Counted from the first letter of the stretch, positions 46,604-56,611 are shown. The stretch is DNA of 64,000 nucleotides from Halobellus sp. Atlit-31R (GCA_003665935.1 QPLR01000003.1:1-64000), one strand, 5' to 3'. Numbers and translations: made by a program. Notes: generated by a model not told the origin, from the letters alone.

Positions 46604-46680
46604 CCCTCCAGGTTTTTGCGCGGTGGGTTCCCGCAGCGGCGCACCGCGCCGCGAGGAAACCCACCGCGGAAAAAGGTGGA

Positions 46681-47223
46681 TTAGTACGGTTCGTCCTTCA
46701 GCCCCAGCACGTACGCGATGCCGTTCGTGAGGACGTGCAACACCGGCGTGAGAACGACCACGACGCCCAGTACGGGGAGTGTGAAGGTCGCCTGAAACCA
46801 CGCGAAGTCGAGCAAGGCGGTGCACGCGAGCGCGCCGGCGACGAAGTCGAGTTGGTCGATGCCGGGGAACGGCGCGCCGCGCTCGCGTCCGGTCCGCCGC
46901 TTGAGGAACGACGCCCCGATGTCACCGAGCATCGCGCCGAGGGCGAGACCGAACGCGGCCGGGAGCGGGAACGTCGGCACCGAGACGGTCGTCGCGCGGA
47001 CGACGACGGGTGCGAGAGCGTTCAGCCCGAGCGCGAGGGCGACGCCGGCGAGCGTGCCGACGGCCGTGCCGCGCCAGGTCTTGCCGTCGCCGAGCAGGCG
47101 GCGGCCGCCCATCGTTCGACCGCCGTCGATCGGCGCGCCGCCGCCGGCGAGGACGGCGGCGTTGTTAGGGACGTAGGCGGGAAGCATCGCCCAGAACGCA
47201 ACGGCGACGAGATCGAAGAGCAT
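46681..47223 (-). CDS. carS: CDP-archaeol synthase CarS
   Basis: A 180-residue protein with about five membrane helices. It has the family motifs [28 protein letters not shown] and [28 protein letters not shown]. The last carries the Asp/Lys cluster that binds metal and CTP. It activates unsaturated archaeol phosphate with CTP for polar lipid synthesis. ATG 47223 was chosen, directly before the first helix. Confidence 0.93.
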   Translation of the reverse strand: MLFDLVAVAFWAMLPAYVPNNAAVLAGGGAPIDGGRTMGGRRLLGDGKTWRGTAVGTLAGVALALGLNALAPVVVRATTVSVPTFPLPAAFGLALGAMLGDIGASFLKRRTGRERGAPFPGIDQLDFVAGALACTALLDFAWFQATFTLPVLGVVVVLTPVLHVLTNGIAYVLGLKDEPY

Positions 47224-47353
47224 ACCTGTCGCGTCCGGCGGCGACGACAAAAGTGTCCCCGATTCGACCGCGGGCGACGTCGGCGCAGACTGGCGGTTCC
47301 CCGGCCGTGGCAACAGTTCATTTAAACCCTCCGCGAGACGTACGACCAGATAG

Positions 47354-47938
47354 ATGTCCTCCTGGAGGCGCGACTTCGCAAGCGGGCTGATCGTCCTGAC
47401 CCCGGTCCTCGTCATTCTGTTGGTGCTCAACTACCTCTACTCGAGGATCGTCGACCTGCCGGTCATCCAGCGGCTCGAGGATCCGATCGGGTTCCTCGTC
47501 GCCGTCGTGGTGTTCGTGATGCTCGTGCTCTCGGTCGGCTATCTGATGCGTACCACAGTGGGTCGACTGTTCGAGACGTATCTGGACGCGGCGATGAACC
47601 GCGTGCCGCTCATCCGGGTGCTGTACAACGCCTCGAAGCTGGCCGTCGAAACCGCAGTGAGCGGCACCGAGGACCTCCAAAAGCCCGTGAAAGTCGAGCC
47701 GTGGGAGGGGATGCGGATGACCGCGTTCAAGACGGGGAAAACGACAGAGGACGGCCGCGTGGTGCTGTTTATGCCGACCGCGCCGAACATCACGACCGGA
47801 TTCGTGATGGAGGTCGACCCCGAGGACGTCACCGAGACCGACGAGCGCGTCGAGGAGGCACTGACTCGGGTGTTGTCCGCGGGGTTCGGCGAGCAAGAGC
47901 GGGACGCGCCGATCGAGATCGACGCCCGGGAGGACTAG
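47354..47938 (+). CDS. DUF502 family membrane protein
   Basis: A 194-residue protein with two membrane helices (about 10-32 and 45-68), then a soluble domain with the family motifs [18 protein letters not shown] and [15 protein letters not shown]. The family has no established role in archaea; plant relatives act in membrane trafficking. A TATA-like tttaaa is centred 30 nt before the start. Confidence 0.85.
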   Translation: MSSWRRDFASGLIVLTPVLVILLVLNYLYSRIVDLPVIQRLEDPIGFLVAVVVFVMLVLSVGYLMRTTVGRLFETYLDAAMNRVPLIRVLYNASKLAVETAVSGTEDLQKPVKVEPWEGMRMTAFKTGKTTEDGRVVLFMPTAPNITTGFVMEVDPEDVTETDERVEEALTRVLSAGFGEQERDAPIEIDARED

Positions 47939-48060
47939 ACGTCGGTCGTCGGTGGCATGCCGGTTCGGCGTAGAGGTGGAGGCGGGCAGTGCAGGGGCGG
48001 GAGTCAAAGAGTCACGCTGCGAGGCGGGCGCACGCGAGCCGAGCGAAGTTTTGCTCCACC

Positions 48061-48144
48061 GTGAGACGTGAGGCGTCTCACAAGCCTCACGTCGCTCCGC
48101 TCGGTGAGACAGCCGTTTGCGCCGGACGGTGCGCGAAGCGCACC
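48061..48144. terminator. Alternative hairpins in a convergent gap
   Basis: Between the 3' ends of the DUF502 and ilvE genes, GTGAGACG (48061-48068) pairs with CGTCTCAC (48074-48081). The overlapping GACGTGAGGC (48065-48074) pairs instead with GCCTCACGTC (48084-48093). A third hairpin, GGTGCGC-GAA-GCGCACC, is at 48128-48144 and is followed on the minus strand by a CTTTT run downstream of ilvE. Bidirectional termination is the simplest reading. Confidence 0.5.
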
Positions 48145-48165
48145 TGAGGCCGAAAAGGTGGGTGT

Positions 48166-49095
48166 TTAGACGTAGGTGAACCACTCGTCGTGGGCGTCGT
48201 CGCGCCGCTCGACGAGGTCGAAGAACGCCTGCTGGAGCTCCTCGGTCACGGGGCCGCGCGAGCCGTCGCCGATGACGACGTTGTCGACCTTCCGGATCGG
48301 CGTCACCTCCGCGGCGGTGCCGCTGAAGAACAGCTCGTCGGCGGTGTTGAGTTCGCCGCGGGAGATGGTCGCCTGATCGTGGACGGTGTAGCCGCGCTCG
48401 CGGGCGAGTTCGATCACCGTGTTGCGCGTGATGCCGTCGAGGATGCTCTCGGAGAGGCCGGGCGTGTAGATCTCGCCGTCGCGGACGAGGAAGATGTTCT
48501 CGCCGGGACCCTCCGCGACGTTGCCCTCCTTGTTCAGGACGATCGCCTCGGTGTAGCCGTTGCGGCGGGCTTCCTCACCGGCCAGAAGCGAGTTGACGTA
48601 CAGACCGGTCGTCTTGGCGTTCGTGGGGATCTGGCTGGAGGCGTGTTTGCGCCACGAGGAGATCATCGCATCGACGCCCTGTTCGAGCGCTTCCTCGCCG
48701 AGATACGCGCCCCACGGCCACGCCGCGATCGCGACGTTCACCGGGTTGTCCTCCGGGCTGACGCCGAGCGAGCCGTAGCCGTAAAACGCGACCGGGCGAA
48801 TGTAACAGGAGCGGAGTTCCTCGCGGCGAATCAGTTCCAGCGTCGCTTCCGTGAGCTCCGCCCGCGAGAAGGGGATGTCCATCTCGTACGGTTTCGTCGA
48901 CTCGTAGAAGCGGTCGAGGTGTTCCTCCCAGCGGAAGATCGCCGGGCCGTTCGCGGTGTCGTAGCAGCGGACGCCCTCGAAGACGCCGGAGCCGTAGTGA
49001 AGGCCGTGCGTCAGAACGTGGACCGTCGCGTCGTCCCAGTCGACGAACGAACCGTCCTGCCAGATCGTCTCGACGTCCATATCGTCGAATCCCAT
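48166..49095 (-). CDS. ilvE: Branched-chain amino acid aminotransferase
   Basis: A 309-residue class IV PLP aminotransferase, full length. It has WQDGSFVDWDDATVHVLTHGLHYGSGVFEG at the N-terminus, the PLP Lys in NAKTTGLYVNSLLA at about 160, and EAIVLNKEGNVAEGPGENIF plus FFSGTAAEVTPI. It interconverts branched-chain 2-oxoacids and Leu, Ile and Val. Confidence 0.93.
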   Translation of the reverse strand: MGFDDMDVETIWQDGSFVDWDDATVHVLTHGLHYGSGVFEGVRCYDTANGPAIFRWEEHLDRFYESTKPYEMDIPFSRAELTEATLELIRREELRSCYIRPVAFYGYGSLGVSPEDNPVNVAIAAWPWGAYLGEEALEQGVDAMISSWRKHASSQIPTNAKTTGLYVNSLLAGEEARRNGYTEAIVLNKEGNVAEGPGENIFLVRDGEIYTPGLSESILDGITRNTVIELARERGYTVHDQATISRGELNTADELFFSGTAAEVTPIRKVDNVVIGDGSRGPVTEELQQAFFDLVERRDDAHDEWFTYV

Positions 49096-49247
49096 ATGCC
49101 GTGAATTACGGCCCGGGGTATAAAACCATACAGGAGTGCCTGCGGCGAGAACGCACGCGGTCTGTCGAAAGCAGGGTCAGTGAGGGAGGCCAGGACGACA
49201 GCCGATAGCCGGGCGCCCGGTCCCTGTCGGAGCGCCGAATCGAGGGG

Positions 49248-49973
49248 TTAGACCTGTTCGGCGTCGTCCGCCAGCCGGTCGACGATGTCTGCGCCCTCGA
49301 CGTAGACGAGGTCGTGCTGCCGAGCGTATTCGAGGGCGGCCGTCGGCGTCCGCGCGCCGCCGGAGTCGGCGTCGAGCATCTCACAGACGACGACTGCGGG
49401 CGGGAGATCCGCCGCCGCCGCGAGCGCCAGGCCGAGTTCGGTGTGCCCGCGGCGATCGTCGAGGAGCCCCGGTGCGCCGCGAAGGACGTGCACGTGGCCG
49501 GGTGTGCGGAACTCGGCGGCGAAGTCCACCGCGTCGTACTCACCGTTCGGGCGTGTCGCCCGCTCTGCGGCCGATGCGAGCTGGCGGATCGTGAGCGCGC
49601 GATCGTCGTCGGTGATGCCCGTGAACGTCTCGCGGTGGTTCACCGGAAGCGAGAACGACGAGCGGTCGTCGTAGCCGAGGTCGTGGTCCGCAGCCGCCGG
49701 ATGGTCGAAGGCGTCTTCGAGGAATGGGAGGTCGACAGTCTCGGCGACGTCGTGTGAGACGGCAGTGCAGATCAGCCCTCCGGCGTCGCTCCGGAGACGG
49801 ACCACGGCGTCGGCGTCGACCGCGCCAGCGGGATAGACGATGTCGGTCTCGCCCTCGCGGTCGGCGGCGTCGTGGACGAGCACTGGCTGGCCTGCATCGA
49901 GGGCAGAAATAGCACGATCGACGGCGTTCTCGCCGGCCGTCTCGGCCGCGACGTCGGTCGTCGTCCGCGTCAT
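49248..49973 (-). CDS. ribB: 3,4-dihydroxy-2-butanone 4-phosphate synthase
   Basis: A 241-residue protein. The acidic metal-binding loop is [12 protein letters not shown] at about 37-48. TPGHVHVLR and [12 protein letters not shown] hold the catalytic His and Glu. It makes the four-carbon unit of riboflavin from ribulose 5-phosphate. It overlaps ribK by 4 bp, so the two riboflavin genes are translated together. Confidence 0.92.
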   Translation of the reverse strand: MTRTTTDVAAETAGENAVDRAISALDAGQPVLVHDAADREGETDIVYPAGAVDADAVVRLRSDAGGLICTAVSHDVAETVDLPFLEDAFDHPAAADHDLGYDDRSSFSLPVNHRETFTGITDDDRALTIRQLASAAERATRPNGEYDAVDFAAEFRTPGHVHVLRGAPGLLDDRRGHTELGLALAAAADLPPAVVVCEMLDADSGGARTPTAALEYARQHDLVYVEGADIVDRLADDAEQV

Positions 49974-50680
49974 CGAGCCGCCTCCACGCGAACGGACACG
50001 GCGTCGTCGTCAGCTAGTCCGAGCGTGTCCCGGAGCTTCGACGGCGCGATGATCTCCAGTTGCGTCTCGTCGTGGTGGGTGCGCTCGGGGACGATGATGT
50101 GGGCCGTCTCCGCGACGTCGTCGCCGTACTCGACGGTCGCGTTGTAACACGTCGCCGGGCCGAACGTTCGCTCGTCGTCCTCCCAGCCGTCGATCGGGAC
50201 GCCGGAGAGCGACGTCATCGCCGACCGGGCGCGGATGCTCTCCTCGTCGAGATCGACGTTGAGCGTGCCGGGGAACGGTTCGTAGCCGAGTCGGTCCTCG
50301 AACTGTTCCATATAGCCCGGCAGCGAGATGTAGTGCCGTCCCTCGCCCATCCCGCTCGTGACCGTCCCGTCGAGTTCGACGGCCGAGGGGTCAGTGCCCT
50401 CGAAGATGCGGCGGTAGTGGGCGTACTCGCGGTGGAGCGCCGCCTCGCCGGACTCGGTCAGAGACACCCACTGGCCGTCGGCGACGACGTCACGCTCGAC
50501 GTGGCCGGCGGTTTCGAGCCGCTGGAGGCGGCGCGAGGCGGTCTGACTCGACGCGTCGAGGCGCTCGGCGAGGCCCGAACAGGAGATTTTGACCGGGCCG
50601 GAGAGCGCCCCCTCGAGTGCGACGAACTTCAGCGCCGCCAACTCGTCGTTTCCCACGGCGGAGACTGCCGATTCTGACAT
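49970..50680 (-). CDS. ribK: CTP-dependent riboflavin kinase with HTH domain (RbkR type)
   Basis: A 236-residue protein. The N-terminal winged helix ([25 protein letters not shown]) at about 35-65 is fused to a cradle-loop barrel domain with [26 protein letters not shown] and the C-terminal [19 protein letters not shown], as in archaeal CTP-dependent kinases. Proteins of this architecture act both as the kinase making FMN and as a repressor of riboflavin genes. Here it is first in an operon with ribB, consistent with autoregulation. Confidence 0.92.
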   Translation of the reverse strand: MSESAVSAVGNDELAALKFVALEGALSGPVKISCSGLAERLDASSQTASRRLQRLETAGHVERDVVADGQWVSLTESGEAALHREYAHYRRIFEGTDPSAVELDGTVTSGMGEGRHYISLPGYMEQFEDRLGYEPFPGTLNVDLDEESIRARSAMTSLSGVPIDGWEDDERTFGPATCYNATVEYGDDVAETAHIIVPERTHHDETQLEIIAPSKLRDTLGLADDDAVSVRVEAAR

Positions 50681-50783
50681 TGTCCGGAGTTGGGAGGCGT
50701 TCCTGTTAAGTATAACGGCTATGAGTAGCTTCTCAGAAATGAGATGGCACGCCGCGCCGCAAAATAACGCGCTCGGGACCTAT

Positions 50784-50795
50784 CTCAATGTTGAG
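50784..50795. promoter_or_regulatory. 12-bp palindrome between ribK and argS
   Basis: CTCAA-TG-TTGAG is a perfect inverted repeat in the 250-bp divergent region, about 100 bp upstream of ribK. It could be an operator for the HTH domain of the riboflavin kinase, but its distance from the ribK start is large. Confidence 0.3.
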
Positions 50796-50930
50796 TCGTG
50801 CGGTTTCTAAAGGCGTCGATCCCGGCACCGCGAGCACTCAGATCGTACCTACGGTTCGGCCTGTGGCGGCTACTGGCGGGACGCGAGACCGTTCGGAAAG
50901 GCATTTAGCCGCGGTTCGAGAACGGCGAGT

Positions 50931-52685
50931 ATGTTCAGAACCTTCCGCTCGGAGGTCGAGGACGCAGTCGAGGCGGCACTCGCCGCGCTCGACCTCCCGA
51001 CCGACGACCTCGGGGTCGAGGAACCGCCGGAGGACGTGCCGGCGACGCTCGCTTCGAGCGTCGCCTTCCGGCTCGCCGGTGAGGTGGGCGCACCGCCGCC
51101 GGCCGTCGCCGAGGAGGTCGCCGCGGCGATCGACCTCGAGGAGTCGGTGTACGTCGCACGCGTCGACACTCAGGGGCCGTACGTGAACTTCTACGTCTCC
51201 GACGCGTACTACGCCGACACGCTCGCGGCCGGCCGCGAGGCGACGTACGGCGCCCTCCCCGACACCGATCAGTCGGTCGTCGTCGAGCACACCAGCGCGA
51301 ACCCGACGGGGCCTGTCCACGTCGGCCGCGCCCGGAATCCGATCTTCGGCGACGCCGTCGCCCGGCTGCTCGACTACGCCGGCAACGACGTCGAGACCCA
51401 CTACTACGTCAACGACGCCGGCCGGCAGGTCGCCGTGTTCACCTGGGCGTACGAGACGTTCGACGGGGACGACCTGCCCGAGCCCGAGCGCGACCGTGCG
51501 GACTACGATCTCGTCCGCTACTACCGGAAGGGCAACGAGTACCTCGAATCCGCCGACGACGACGAACTCGCGGCCGCCGAAGAGGAGATCGCCGACATAA
51601 TGCAGGGCCTCGAAGCGGGCGACGAAGACACCTACGAGCGCGTCGCAGTCGTCGTCGATCAGGTGCTCGGCGGGATGCAGGAGTCGCTGGGCCGGCTCCC
51701 GGCGGAGTTCGACCGCTTCGTCAAGGAGACGACGTTCATCCGCAACGGTGACGCCGACGAGGTCGTTCAGCGGCTGAAAGACTCCGACCACGCCGTCTAC
51801 GAGGAGGACGCCTGGCAGCTGGATCTCTCGGCGTTCGGCATCGACAAGAACCTCGTCTTCCTGCGCTCGGACGACACCACGCTGTACACTACCCGCGACC
51901 TCGCGTACCACGAGTGGAAGTTCAACAACTACGATCGGGCGGTCACGATCCTCGGAGAAGATCACAAGCTCCAGGCCGAACAGCTCGAAGCGGCGCTGGA
52001 GATCCTGGGCAACGACACCGACCAGCTCAGGCAGACGTTCTACTCGTGGGTGAACCTCCCGGAGGGCGGGATGTCGACCCGCGAGGGGACCGGCGTCGAC
52101 CTCGACGACCTGCTGGACGAGTCGGTGCGACGCGCCCGCGAGGAGGTCGAAGACCGCCTCGATTCGCGCATCCGGAACGACGAACTCGACGACGACGACA
52201 TCGATCGGATCGCCCGCCAAGTCGGGATCGGTGCCGTCCGCTACGACATCGTCTCGAAGCAGCCGACGAAAGGGATCACCTTCGAGTGGGAGCGCGCCCT
52301 CGACTTCGAGGCGCAGTCGGCCCCATACGTCCAGTACGTGCACGCACGCTGCCGCGGCATCGAGGGCGAGGCCGCTGACGCGGGTATCGAGCCCTCGGCG
52401 GACGCGTCGGTGCTCGATACCGACGCCGAGCAGGCGCTCCTGCGGGACGTCGCCCGCTTCCCGGCCGTGATCGAGCAGGCGGCCGACGACCTCGAACCGC
52501 ACGTCGTCGCTACGTTCGCTCGGGCGTTCGCGGAGACGTTCAACACGTTCTACCGGGAGTGTTCGGTGCTCAACGCCGACGACGAGGCCGTCGCGGCGGC
52601 GCGGCTCGGACTCGTGGAGGCCTCGCGGCACACGGTCGCGAACGCGCTCGACGTCCTCGGGATCGAAGCGCCCGAGTCGATGTAA
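50931..52685 (+). CDS. argS: Arginyl-tRNA synthetase
   Basis: A 584-residue class I synthetase. It has an N-terminal Add-1 domain, [18 protein letters not shown] at about 120-137 (HVGR in place of HIGH), NDAGRQV, and an all-helical anticodon-binding domain at the C-terminus. The KMSKS loop is reduced to [10 protein letters not shown], a deviation known in part of the ArgRS family. A TATA-like catttagcc is centred about 26 nt before the ATG, so the transcript looks leaderless. Confidence 0.93.
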   Translation: MFRTFRSEVEDAVEAALAALDLPTDDLGVEEPPEDVPATLASSVAFRLAGEVGAPPPAVAEEVAAAIDLEESVYVARVDTQGPYVNFYVSDAYYADTLAAGREATYGALPDTDQSVVVEHTSANPTGPVHVGRARNPIFGDAVARLLDYAGNDVETHYYVNDAGRQVAVFTWAYETFDGDDLPEPERDRADYDLVRYYRKGNEYLESADDDELAAAEEEIADIMQGLEAGDEDTYERVAVVVDQVLGGMQESLGRLPAEFDRFVKETTFIRNGDADEVVQRLKDSDHAVYEEDAWQLDLSAFGIDKNLVFLRSDDTTLYTTRDLAYHEWKFNNYDRAVTILGEDHKLQAEQLEAALEILGNDTDQLRQTFYSWVNLPEGGMSTREGTGVDLDDLLDESVRRAREEVEDRLDSRIRNDELDDDDIDRIARQVGIGAVRYDIVSKQPTKGITFEWERALDFEAQSAPYVQYVHARCRGIEGEAADAGIEPSADASVLDTDAEQALLRDVARFPAVIEQAADDLEPHVVATFARAFAETFNTFYRECSVLNADDEAVAAARLGLVEASRHTVANALDVLGIEAPESM

Positions 52686-52732
52686 CTCCCGTCGGCACGA
52701 GACGCGACCTCCGCCCCGAGGTCAGAGAGCCT

Positions 52733-52879
52733 CTAGATCCCGAGTGGGACAGCCGGGAGCAGCACGCCGGCCACGAGCGACCCGCCGACGACGAACACCG
52801 TCGCAGCGCCGGCTCCGAGCGCCAGCAGTAGGAACAGGACGAGCCACCAGAACGGAACCTGCGAATCTTTTTCTGCCAT
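52733..52879 (-). CDS. 48-residue membrane protein
   Basis: A short frame starts MAEKDSQVPFWWLVLF and continues as two hydrophobic stretches separated by Gly residues, ending AVPLGI and TAG. The hydrophobic profile, charged soluble N-terminus and clean ATG and stop make it a likely small membrane protein, despite being shorter than usual annotation cut-offs. It lies between argS (convergent) and the MinD-like gene. Function unknown. Confidence 0.6.
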   Translation of the reverse strand: MAEKDSQVPFWWLVLFLLLALGAGAATVFVVGGSLVAGVLLPAVPLGI

Positions 52880-52950
52880 ATCCTCGATTCACCGGACCCG
52901 CACAAAAGAAGCTCCCGCTTCGGTGCGCTGACAGTAATGCGGGCGCCGAG

Positions 52951-54792
52951 TCAGCGGAAGAGTCGCCCGAAGAACCCCTTTCGACCGTCGTTGTCCGTCT
53001 CGTCGTCGCCGTGCTCGGCGTGGGCTTCCTCGCCATCGGGATCGGTACCGTTCGATTCGCTGGCGTCGCTCTCGTCTCGACGGTCGACTTCTTCGGCCAG
53101 CGACGTAGTGTAGACGCCGTCTTCTGCGTCCCCGGCCGCGCCGGATCCGGCCGAGACCTCCTCGGGGCTCGCGGGTTCGACGAGCGGCCGCGACTCCGAC
53201 TCGGCGTTCGCGGCATCAGCGTCGCGGTCGTCGGAGTTGGCGTCGCGGCCGTCGGAGTTGGCGTCGCGGTCGTCGGAGTCGGCGGACTCGGGTGACGGAG
53301 ACGTCCCGCCGCGGTCGTCGATCACGTCGATCGCCTCGGGGTCGAGGTCGGCCTCGTGAGAGCCGGCGACGACGATGTCCTCCTCGGAGGGGAGGCCGCT
53401 CTCGGCGTCGTCGTCCGCGCGTCTCTCACCGTCGCTCGATGACGCGGTCGCGGAGTCCGCCTCTGACTCGTCGTCTCCCGGTGCGGCTGCGTCCGACTCC
53501 GACGGGGAGTCGAGGATCTCGGCGTCGTAGCGAGTGGGCGTCTCGTCGTCGTCCCCGTCGGAGGCCGTCGCCGCTGCGTCGTCCGACGCTCCGCTTCGAG
53601 CGCCGACTCCGCGATCTCCGGCGAGTGGGTCATCGCCGGAGAGCGCGCCGCTGAGAGGGTCGTCGGGGCTGAGACCGTCGTCGGCATCGGCGGCGGTATC
53701 GGCGCCAGCGTCGGAATCGGGTGCGTCTGTGGTTTCTCGCCGCGGCGCGTCGGCGTCGGCGTGGGGGGCCGGGTCCGTGCCGGGCGCTACGTCTGCGGCG
53801 AGATCTCGGTCCTCGTCGTCTGTATCGACGCTCTCGTCGGAGTCCGCGCGGTCGTCTTCGCCGCTCGCGTTGGCGGCCTCGTTGGACCCCGTCTCTGCGT
53901 CCTCGCCGCCCGCGTCGTCGACCACGGTGGAGTCCGGGGCGTCTGCGTCGGACTCTGGGGCGTCCATAGCAGAGTCCGGAGCATCTGGGTCGGACTCTGG
54001 GGCGTCCACGTCGGAGACCACGTTCCGGTCCTCGTCACCGTCCACGTCGTCGGCGGATTCCGCCGGCGAGTCGGCGTTCTCGACGGCGACGCGTTCGCCG
54101 GTGAGGCTGCTCGCGAGCGATCTGTACGCCCCGGCCGCCACACTTCCGGGTGCGAACGTCGTCAGTGACTCGCCCGCGTCGGAGGCCTGCTGTATCACGG
54201 GCACGTCCGGAATCGTCTCGATCACGTCGGCGTCGAGCAGGTCGGCGACCAGTTCGGCGTCGACCTCCACGGGGTCCGTGCGGGTGAGTACCGCACCGGC
54301 GACGGTGATCCCGAGGCGGTCAGCCACCTGTCTGGTCTTGTCGGTGTCCTGCAGCGCGTCCCGCGTCGGCGTCGAGACGAGCAGCGCCTCGTCGACGTGC
54401 GTGAGCGGGACCACGGTGTCGTTGCTGAGACCGGCACCCGTGTCGAGGACCACGTAGTCGTATCGGTCAGCGAGCGTTTCGAGGACGGGCTGTAGCGCCT
54501 CCGGATCTGCACGGGAGAACGCGTCGAGGTCCTGCGATCCGGGGAGCACGGCCAGTCCGTGCGGCCCCTCGTGGATCGCATCGTCGACCTCGGCGTCGCC
54601 GGCGAGCACGTCGTGGAGCGTCGCGTCTCCGGCAGTGATCCCGAGCGCGCCCGCGAGATTCGCCATTCCGAGGTCGCCGTCGACGACAGCGACGCGCGAT
54701 CCCGCCGCGGCCAGCGTCGCAGCGAGATTCGCCGCCGTCGTCGTCTTGCCGACCCCCCCTTTCGCGCTGACGACTGCGTACACACGACCCAT
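52951..54792 (-). CDS. minD4: MinD-type ATPase with long acidic C-terminal tail (MinD4-like)
   Basis: A 613-residue protein. The N-terminal 235 residues are a ParA/MinD ATPase with the deviant Walker A KGGVGKTT at 11-18, VVDGDLGMANL and VVLDTGAGL. The following 365 residues are almost entirely Asp, Glu, Ser, Ala and Gly, with tandem repeats (DAPESD/DAPDS; DDRDANSD), and must be disordered. The last residues, DGRKGFFGRLFR, are basic and hydrophobic and could bind membrane or a partner. In Haloferax the tailed homologue MinD4 positions archaella and chemosensory arrays at the poles; I infer the same role. Confidence 0.87.
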   Translation of the reverse strand: MGRVYAVVSAKGGVGKTTTAANLAATLAAAGSRVAVVDGDLGMANLAGALGITAGDATLHDVLAGDAEVDDAIHEGPHGLAVLPGSQDLDAFSRADPEALQPVLETLADRYDYVVLDTGAGLSNDTVVPLTHVDEALLVSTPTRDALQDTDKTRQVADRLGITVAGAVLTRTDPVEVDAELVADLLDADVIETIPDVPVIQQASDAGESLTTFAPGSVAAGAYRSLASSLTGERVAVENADSPAESADDVDGDEDRNVVSDVDAPESDPDAPDSAMDAPESDADAPDSTVVDDAGGEDAETGSNEAANASGEDDRADSDESVDTDDEDRDLAADVAPGTDPAPHADADAPRRETTDAPDSDAGADTAADADDGLSPDDPLSGALSGDDPLAGDRGVGARSGASDDAAATASDGDDDETPTRYDAEILDSPSESDAAAPGDDESEADSATASSSDGERRADDDAESGLPSEEDIVVAGSHEADLDPEAIDVIDDRGGTSPSPESADSDDRDANSDGRDANSDDRDADAANAESESRPLVEPASPEEVSAGSGAAGDAEDGVYTTSLAEEVDRRDESDASESNGTDPDGEEAHAEHGDDETDNDGRKGFFGRLFR

Positions 54793-54940
54793 AGTTTCGT
54801 TCCGTGAGTCCCGCGTGGAGGATATAAATCTGTCCGGGACGTCGAGCCGAAACGCGTGGGCGGGGGTGTGCGCGGAGGCGTGCGCGAAACCGGCTCGACA
54901 GTCGCAGGTTACTTACCCACCGGACGGGCTAGTACCGGTA

Positions 54941-56191
54941 ATGAGCACCGAGGCAGACGAGGTGAACGAGGACCGCCGGAAGTACGAGTTCCGGAAGGTC
55001 ATCGAGGAACTCAAAGACTACGAGGGTTCCGGCACGCAGCTCGTCACGATCTACATCCCCCCGGACAAGCAGATCTCCGACGTCGTCGCTCACGTTACTC
55101 AGGAACACTCCGAGGCGTCCAACATCAAGTCCAAGCAGACGCGGACGAACGTCCAGGACGCGCTCACGTCGATCAAGGACCGACTCCGCTACTACGACAC
55201 CTACCCCCCGGACAACGGCATCGTGCTGTTCTCGGGGGCCGTCAACTCCGGCGGCGGTCAGACGGATATGGTGACGCGGGCGCTCGAGAGCCCGCCGGAG
55301 CCGATCCAGTCGTTCCGCTACCACTGCGACTCGGACTTCCTCACCGAGCCGCTCGAGGAGATGCTGACCGACAAGGGGCTCTTCGGCCTGATCGTCCTCG
55401 ACCGGCGGGAGGCGAACGTCGGCTGGCTGAAGGGCAAGCGCGTCGAACCGGTCAAGTCGGCGTCCTCGCTGGTGCCCGGCAAACAGCGAAAGGGTGGCCA
55501 GTCCGCCCAGCGGTTCGCTCGGCTCCGCTTGGAAGCGATCGACAACTTCTATCAGGAGGTCGCCGAGATGGCCAACGACCTGTTCGTCCCGAAGCGCCAC
55601 GAGATGGACGGCGTCCTCGTCGGCGGCCCCTCGCCGACCAAAGACGAGTTCCTCGACGGCGACTACCTCCACCACGAGGTCGGCGACATCGTGCAGGGGA
55701 AGTTCGACGTCTCCTACACCGACGAGTCGGGGCTCTACGACCTCGTCGACGCCGCACAGGACGTTCTCGCCGACCAAGAGGTGATGAAGGACAAATCCCA
55801 GATGGAGGAGTTCTTCGAGAAGCTTCACACCGGCGAGGAGGCGACCTACGGGTTCGGCCCGACCCGCAAGAACCTGATGATGGGGTCGGTGGACCGGCTC
55901 CTGCTCTCGGAGGATCTGCGCTCCGACGTCGTGATCTACGAGTGCCCGGAGGGCCACGAGGAGTACGAGGTCGTCGACCGCCGTCACAGCGACCCCGGCC
56001 ACGTCTGCACCGAGTGCGGCGCGGAGGCCGAGAAGGTCGACCGCGAGGACGTCATCGAGCATCTGATGGCCATCGCCGAGCAGCGCGGCACCGAGACGAA
56101 GTTCATCTCGACAGACTTCGAGAAGGGCGAGCAGCTCTACGACGCCTTCGGTGGCATCGCCGGCATCTTGCGGTACTCGACCGGGGTCTAA
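54941..56191 (+). CDS. prf1: Peptide chain release factor aRF1
   Basis: A 416-residue protein. NIKS at 61-64 (stop-codon decoding) and GGQ at 185-187 (peptide release, in RKGGQSAQRF) are intact. The C-terminal domain has a zinc-binding set (YECPEGH, VCTECGAEAE). It ends translation at all three stop codons. The ATG at 54941 gives the family N-terminus; the open frame continues upstream only as shadow of the divergent minD-like gene. Confidence 0.95.
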   Translation: MSTEADEVNEDRRKYEFRKVIEELKDYEGSGTQLVTIYIPPDKQISDVVAHVTQEHSEASNIKSKQTRTNVQDALTSIKDRLRYYDTYPPDNGIVLFSGAVNSGGGQTDMVTRALESPPEPIQSFRYHCDSDFLTEPLEEMLTDKGLFGLIVLDRREANVGWLKGKRVEPVKSASSLVPGKQRKGGQSAQRFARLRLEAIDNFYQEVAEMANDLFVPKRHEMDGVLVGGPSPTKDEFLDGDYLHHEVGDIVQGKFDVSYTDESGLYDLVDAAQDVLADQEVMKDKSQMEEFFEKLHTGEEATYGFGPTRKNLMMGSVDRLLLSEDLRSDVVIYECPEGHEEYEVVDRRHSDPGHVCTECGAEAEKVDREDVIEHLMAIAEQRGTETKFISTDFEKGEQLYDAFGGIAGILRYSTGV

Positions 56192-56197
56192 CGGCTG

Positions 56198-56611
56198 TCA
56201 CTCCAGCAGCGATTCGAGCTGCCGACGTCGCCGCTCTATATCCACGTGCGCGTCGACCGACTCGTCGTCCGCGAGTCGGCGCAGCGCTAAGAAGACGTCT
56301 GTACCTGCCTGTTCGGCGTGTTCGACGAGCGCCTGAATCGCCGCGCGGTTCGTCGCCAACGAGTCCAGAAGACCGAGCGCGAGCACCAGTGCCACGCCGC
56401 CGTCGCCGTCCGGGATCGCAGCGGGGAGCGCAGCCGCATCCGACCCCTCGGGATCGGGATCGGCCTCGACCGCGGCTCCGACCGGATACGTCCGGAGGCA
56501 GTGCGGACAGCAGTCGACGAGGGCGTCGGTTTCGGGGGCGTACTCGCGGAGATCGGGGGGAACAGCGATCCGTACGAACGGGCGCTCGCAGTGCGGGCAG
56601 TGCGTTGGCAT
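56198..56611 (-). CDS. Zinc-ribbon protein of unknown function (DUF6276-like)
   Basis: A 137-residue protein. The N-terminal zinc ribbon uses CPHC (residues 5-8) and CCPHC (about 34-38). A low-complexity linker, a hydrophobic but soluble-looking helix (GVALVLALGLLDSLATNRAAIQALVEHAEQAG) and a charged C-terminal helix follow. I associate it with haloarchaeal DUF6276. It converges with prf1, leaving 6 bp. Confidence 0.75.
   Translation of the reverse strand: MPTHCPHCERPFVRIAVPPDLREYAPETDALVDCCPHCLRTYPVGAAVEADPDPEGSDAAALPAAIPDGDGGVALVLALGLLDSLATNRAAIQALVEHAEQAGTDVFLALRRLADDESVDAHVDIERRRRQLESLLE

Larger units (their letters stand above)
46357..46680. other. 324-bp gap with repeats and hairpins, no protein gene
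   Basis: The gap between pyrE and carS (both minus strand) holds a 35-bp direct repeat, a terminator-like hairpin read on the plus strand, and a second inverted repeat. That second repeat has arms CGCGGTGGGTT at 46619-46629 and AACCCACCGCG at 46658-46668. The frames open here have compositions unlike neighbouring proteins. Only the pyrE-proximal 40 bp looks like a promoter. Confidence 0.6.

Noticed and set aside
48190-49104. A plus-strand frame covering ilvE
   Set aside because: ilvE on the minus strand has all catalytic motifs; the opposite frame has none.
50838-52631. A 597-codon minus-strand frame opposite argS
   Set aside because: Shadow of ArgRS; composition and lack of domains give no support.
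53200-54100. DNA repeats in the MinD-like tail as a mobile or satellite element
   Set aside because: They are in frame and encode the acidic low-complexity tail, so they are coding repeats.
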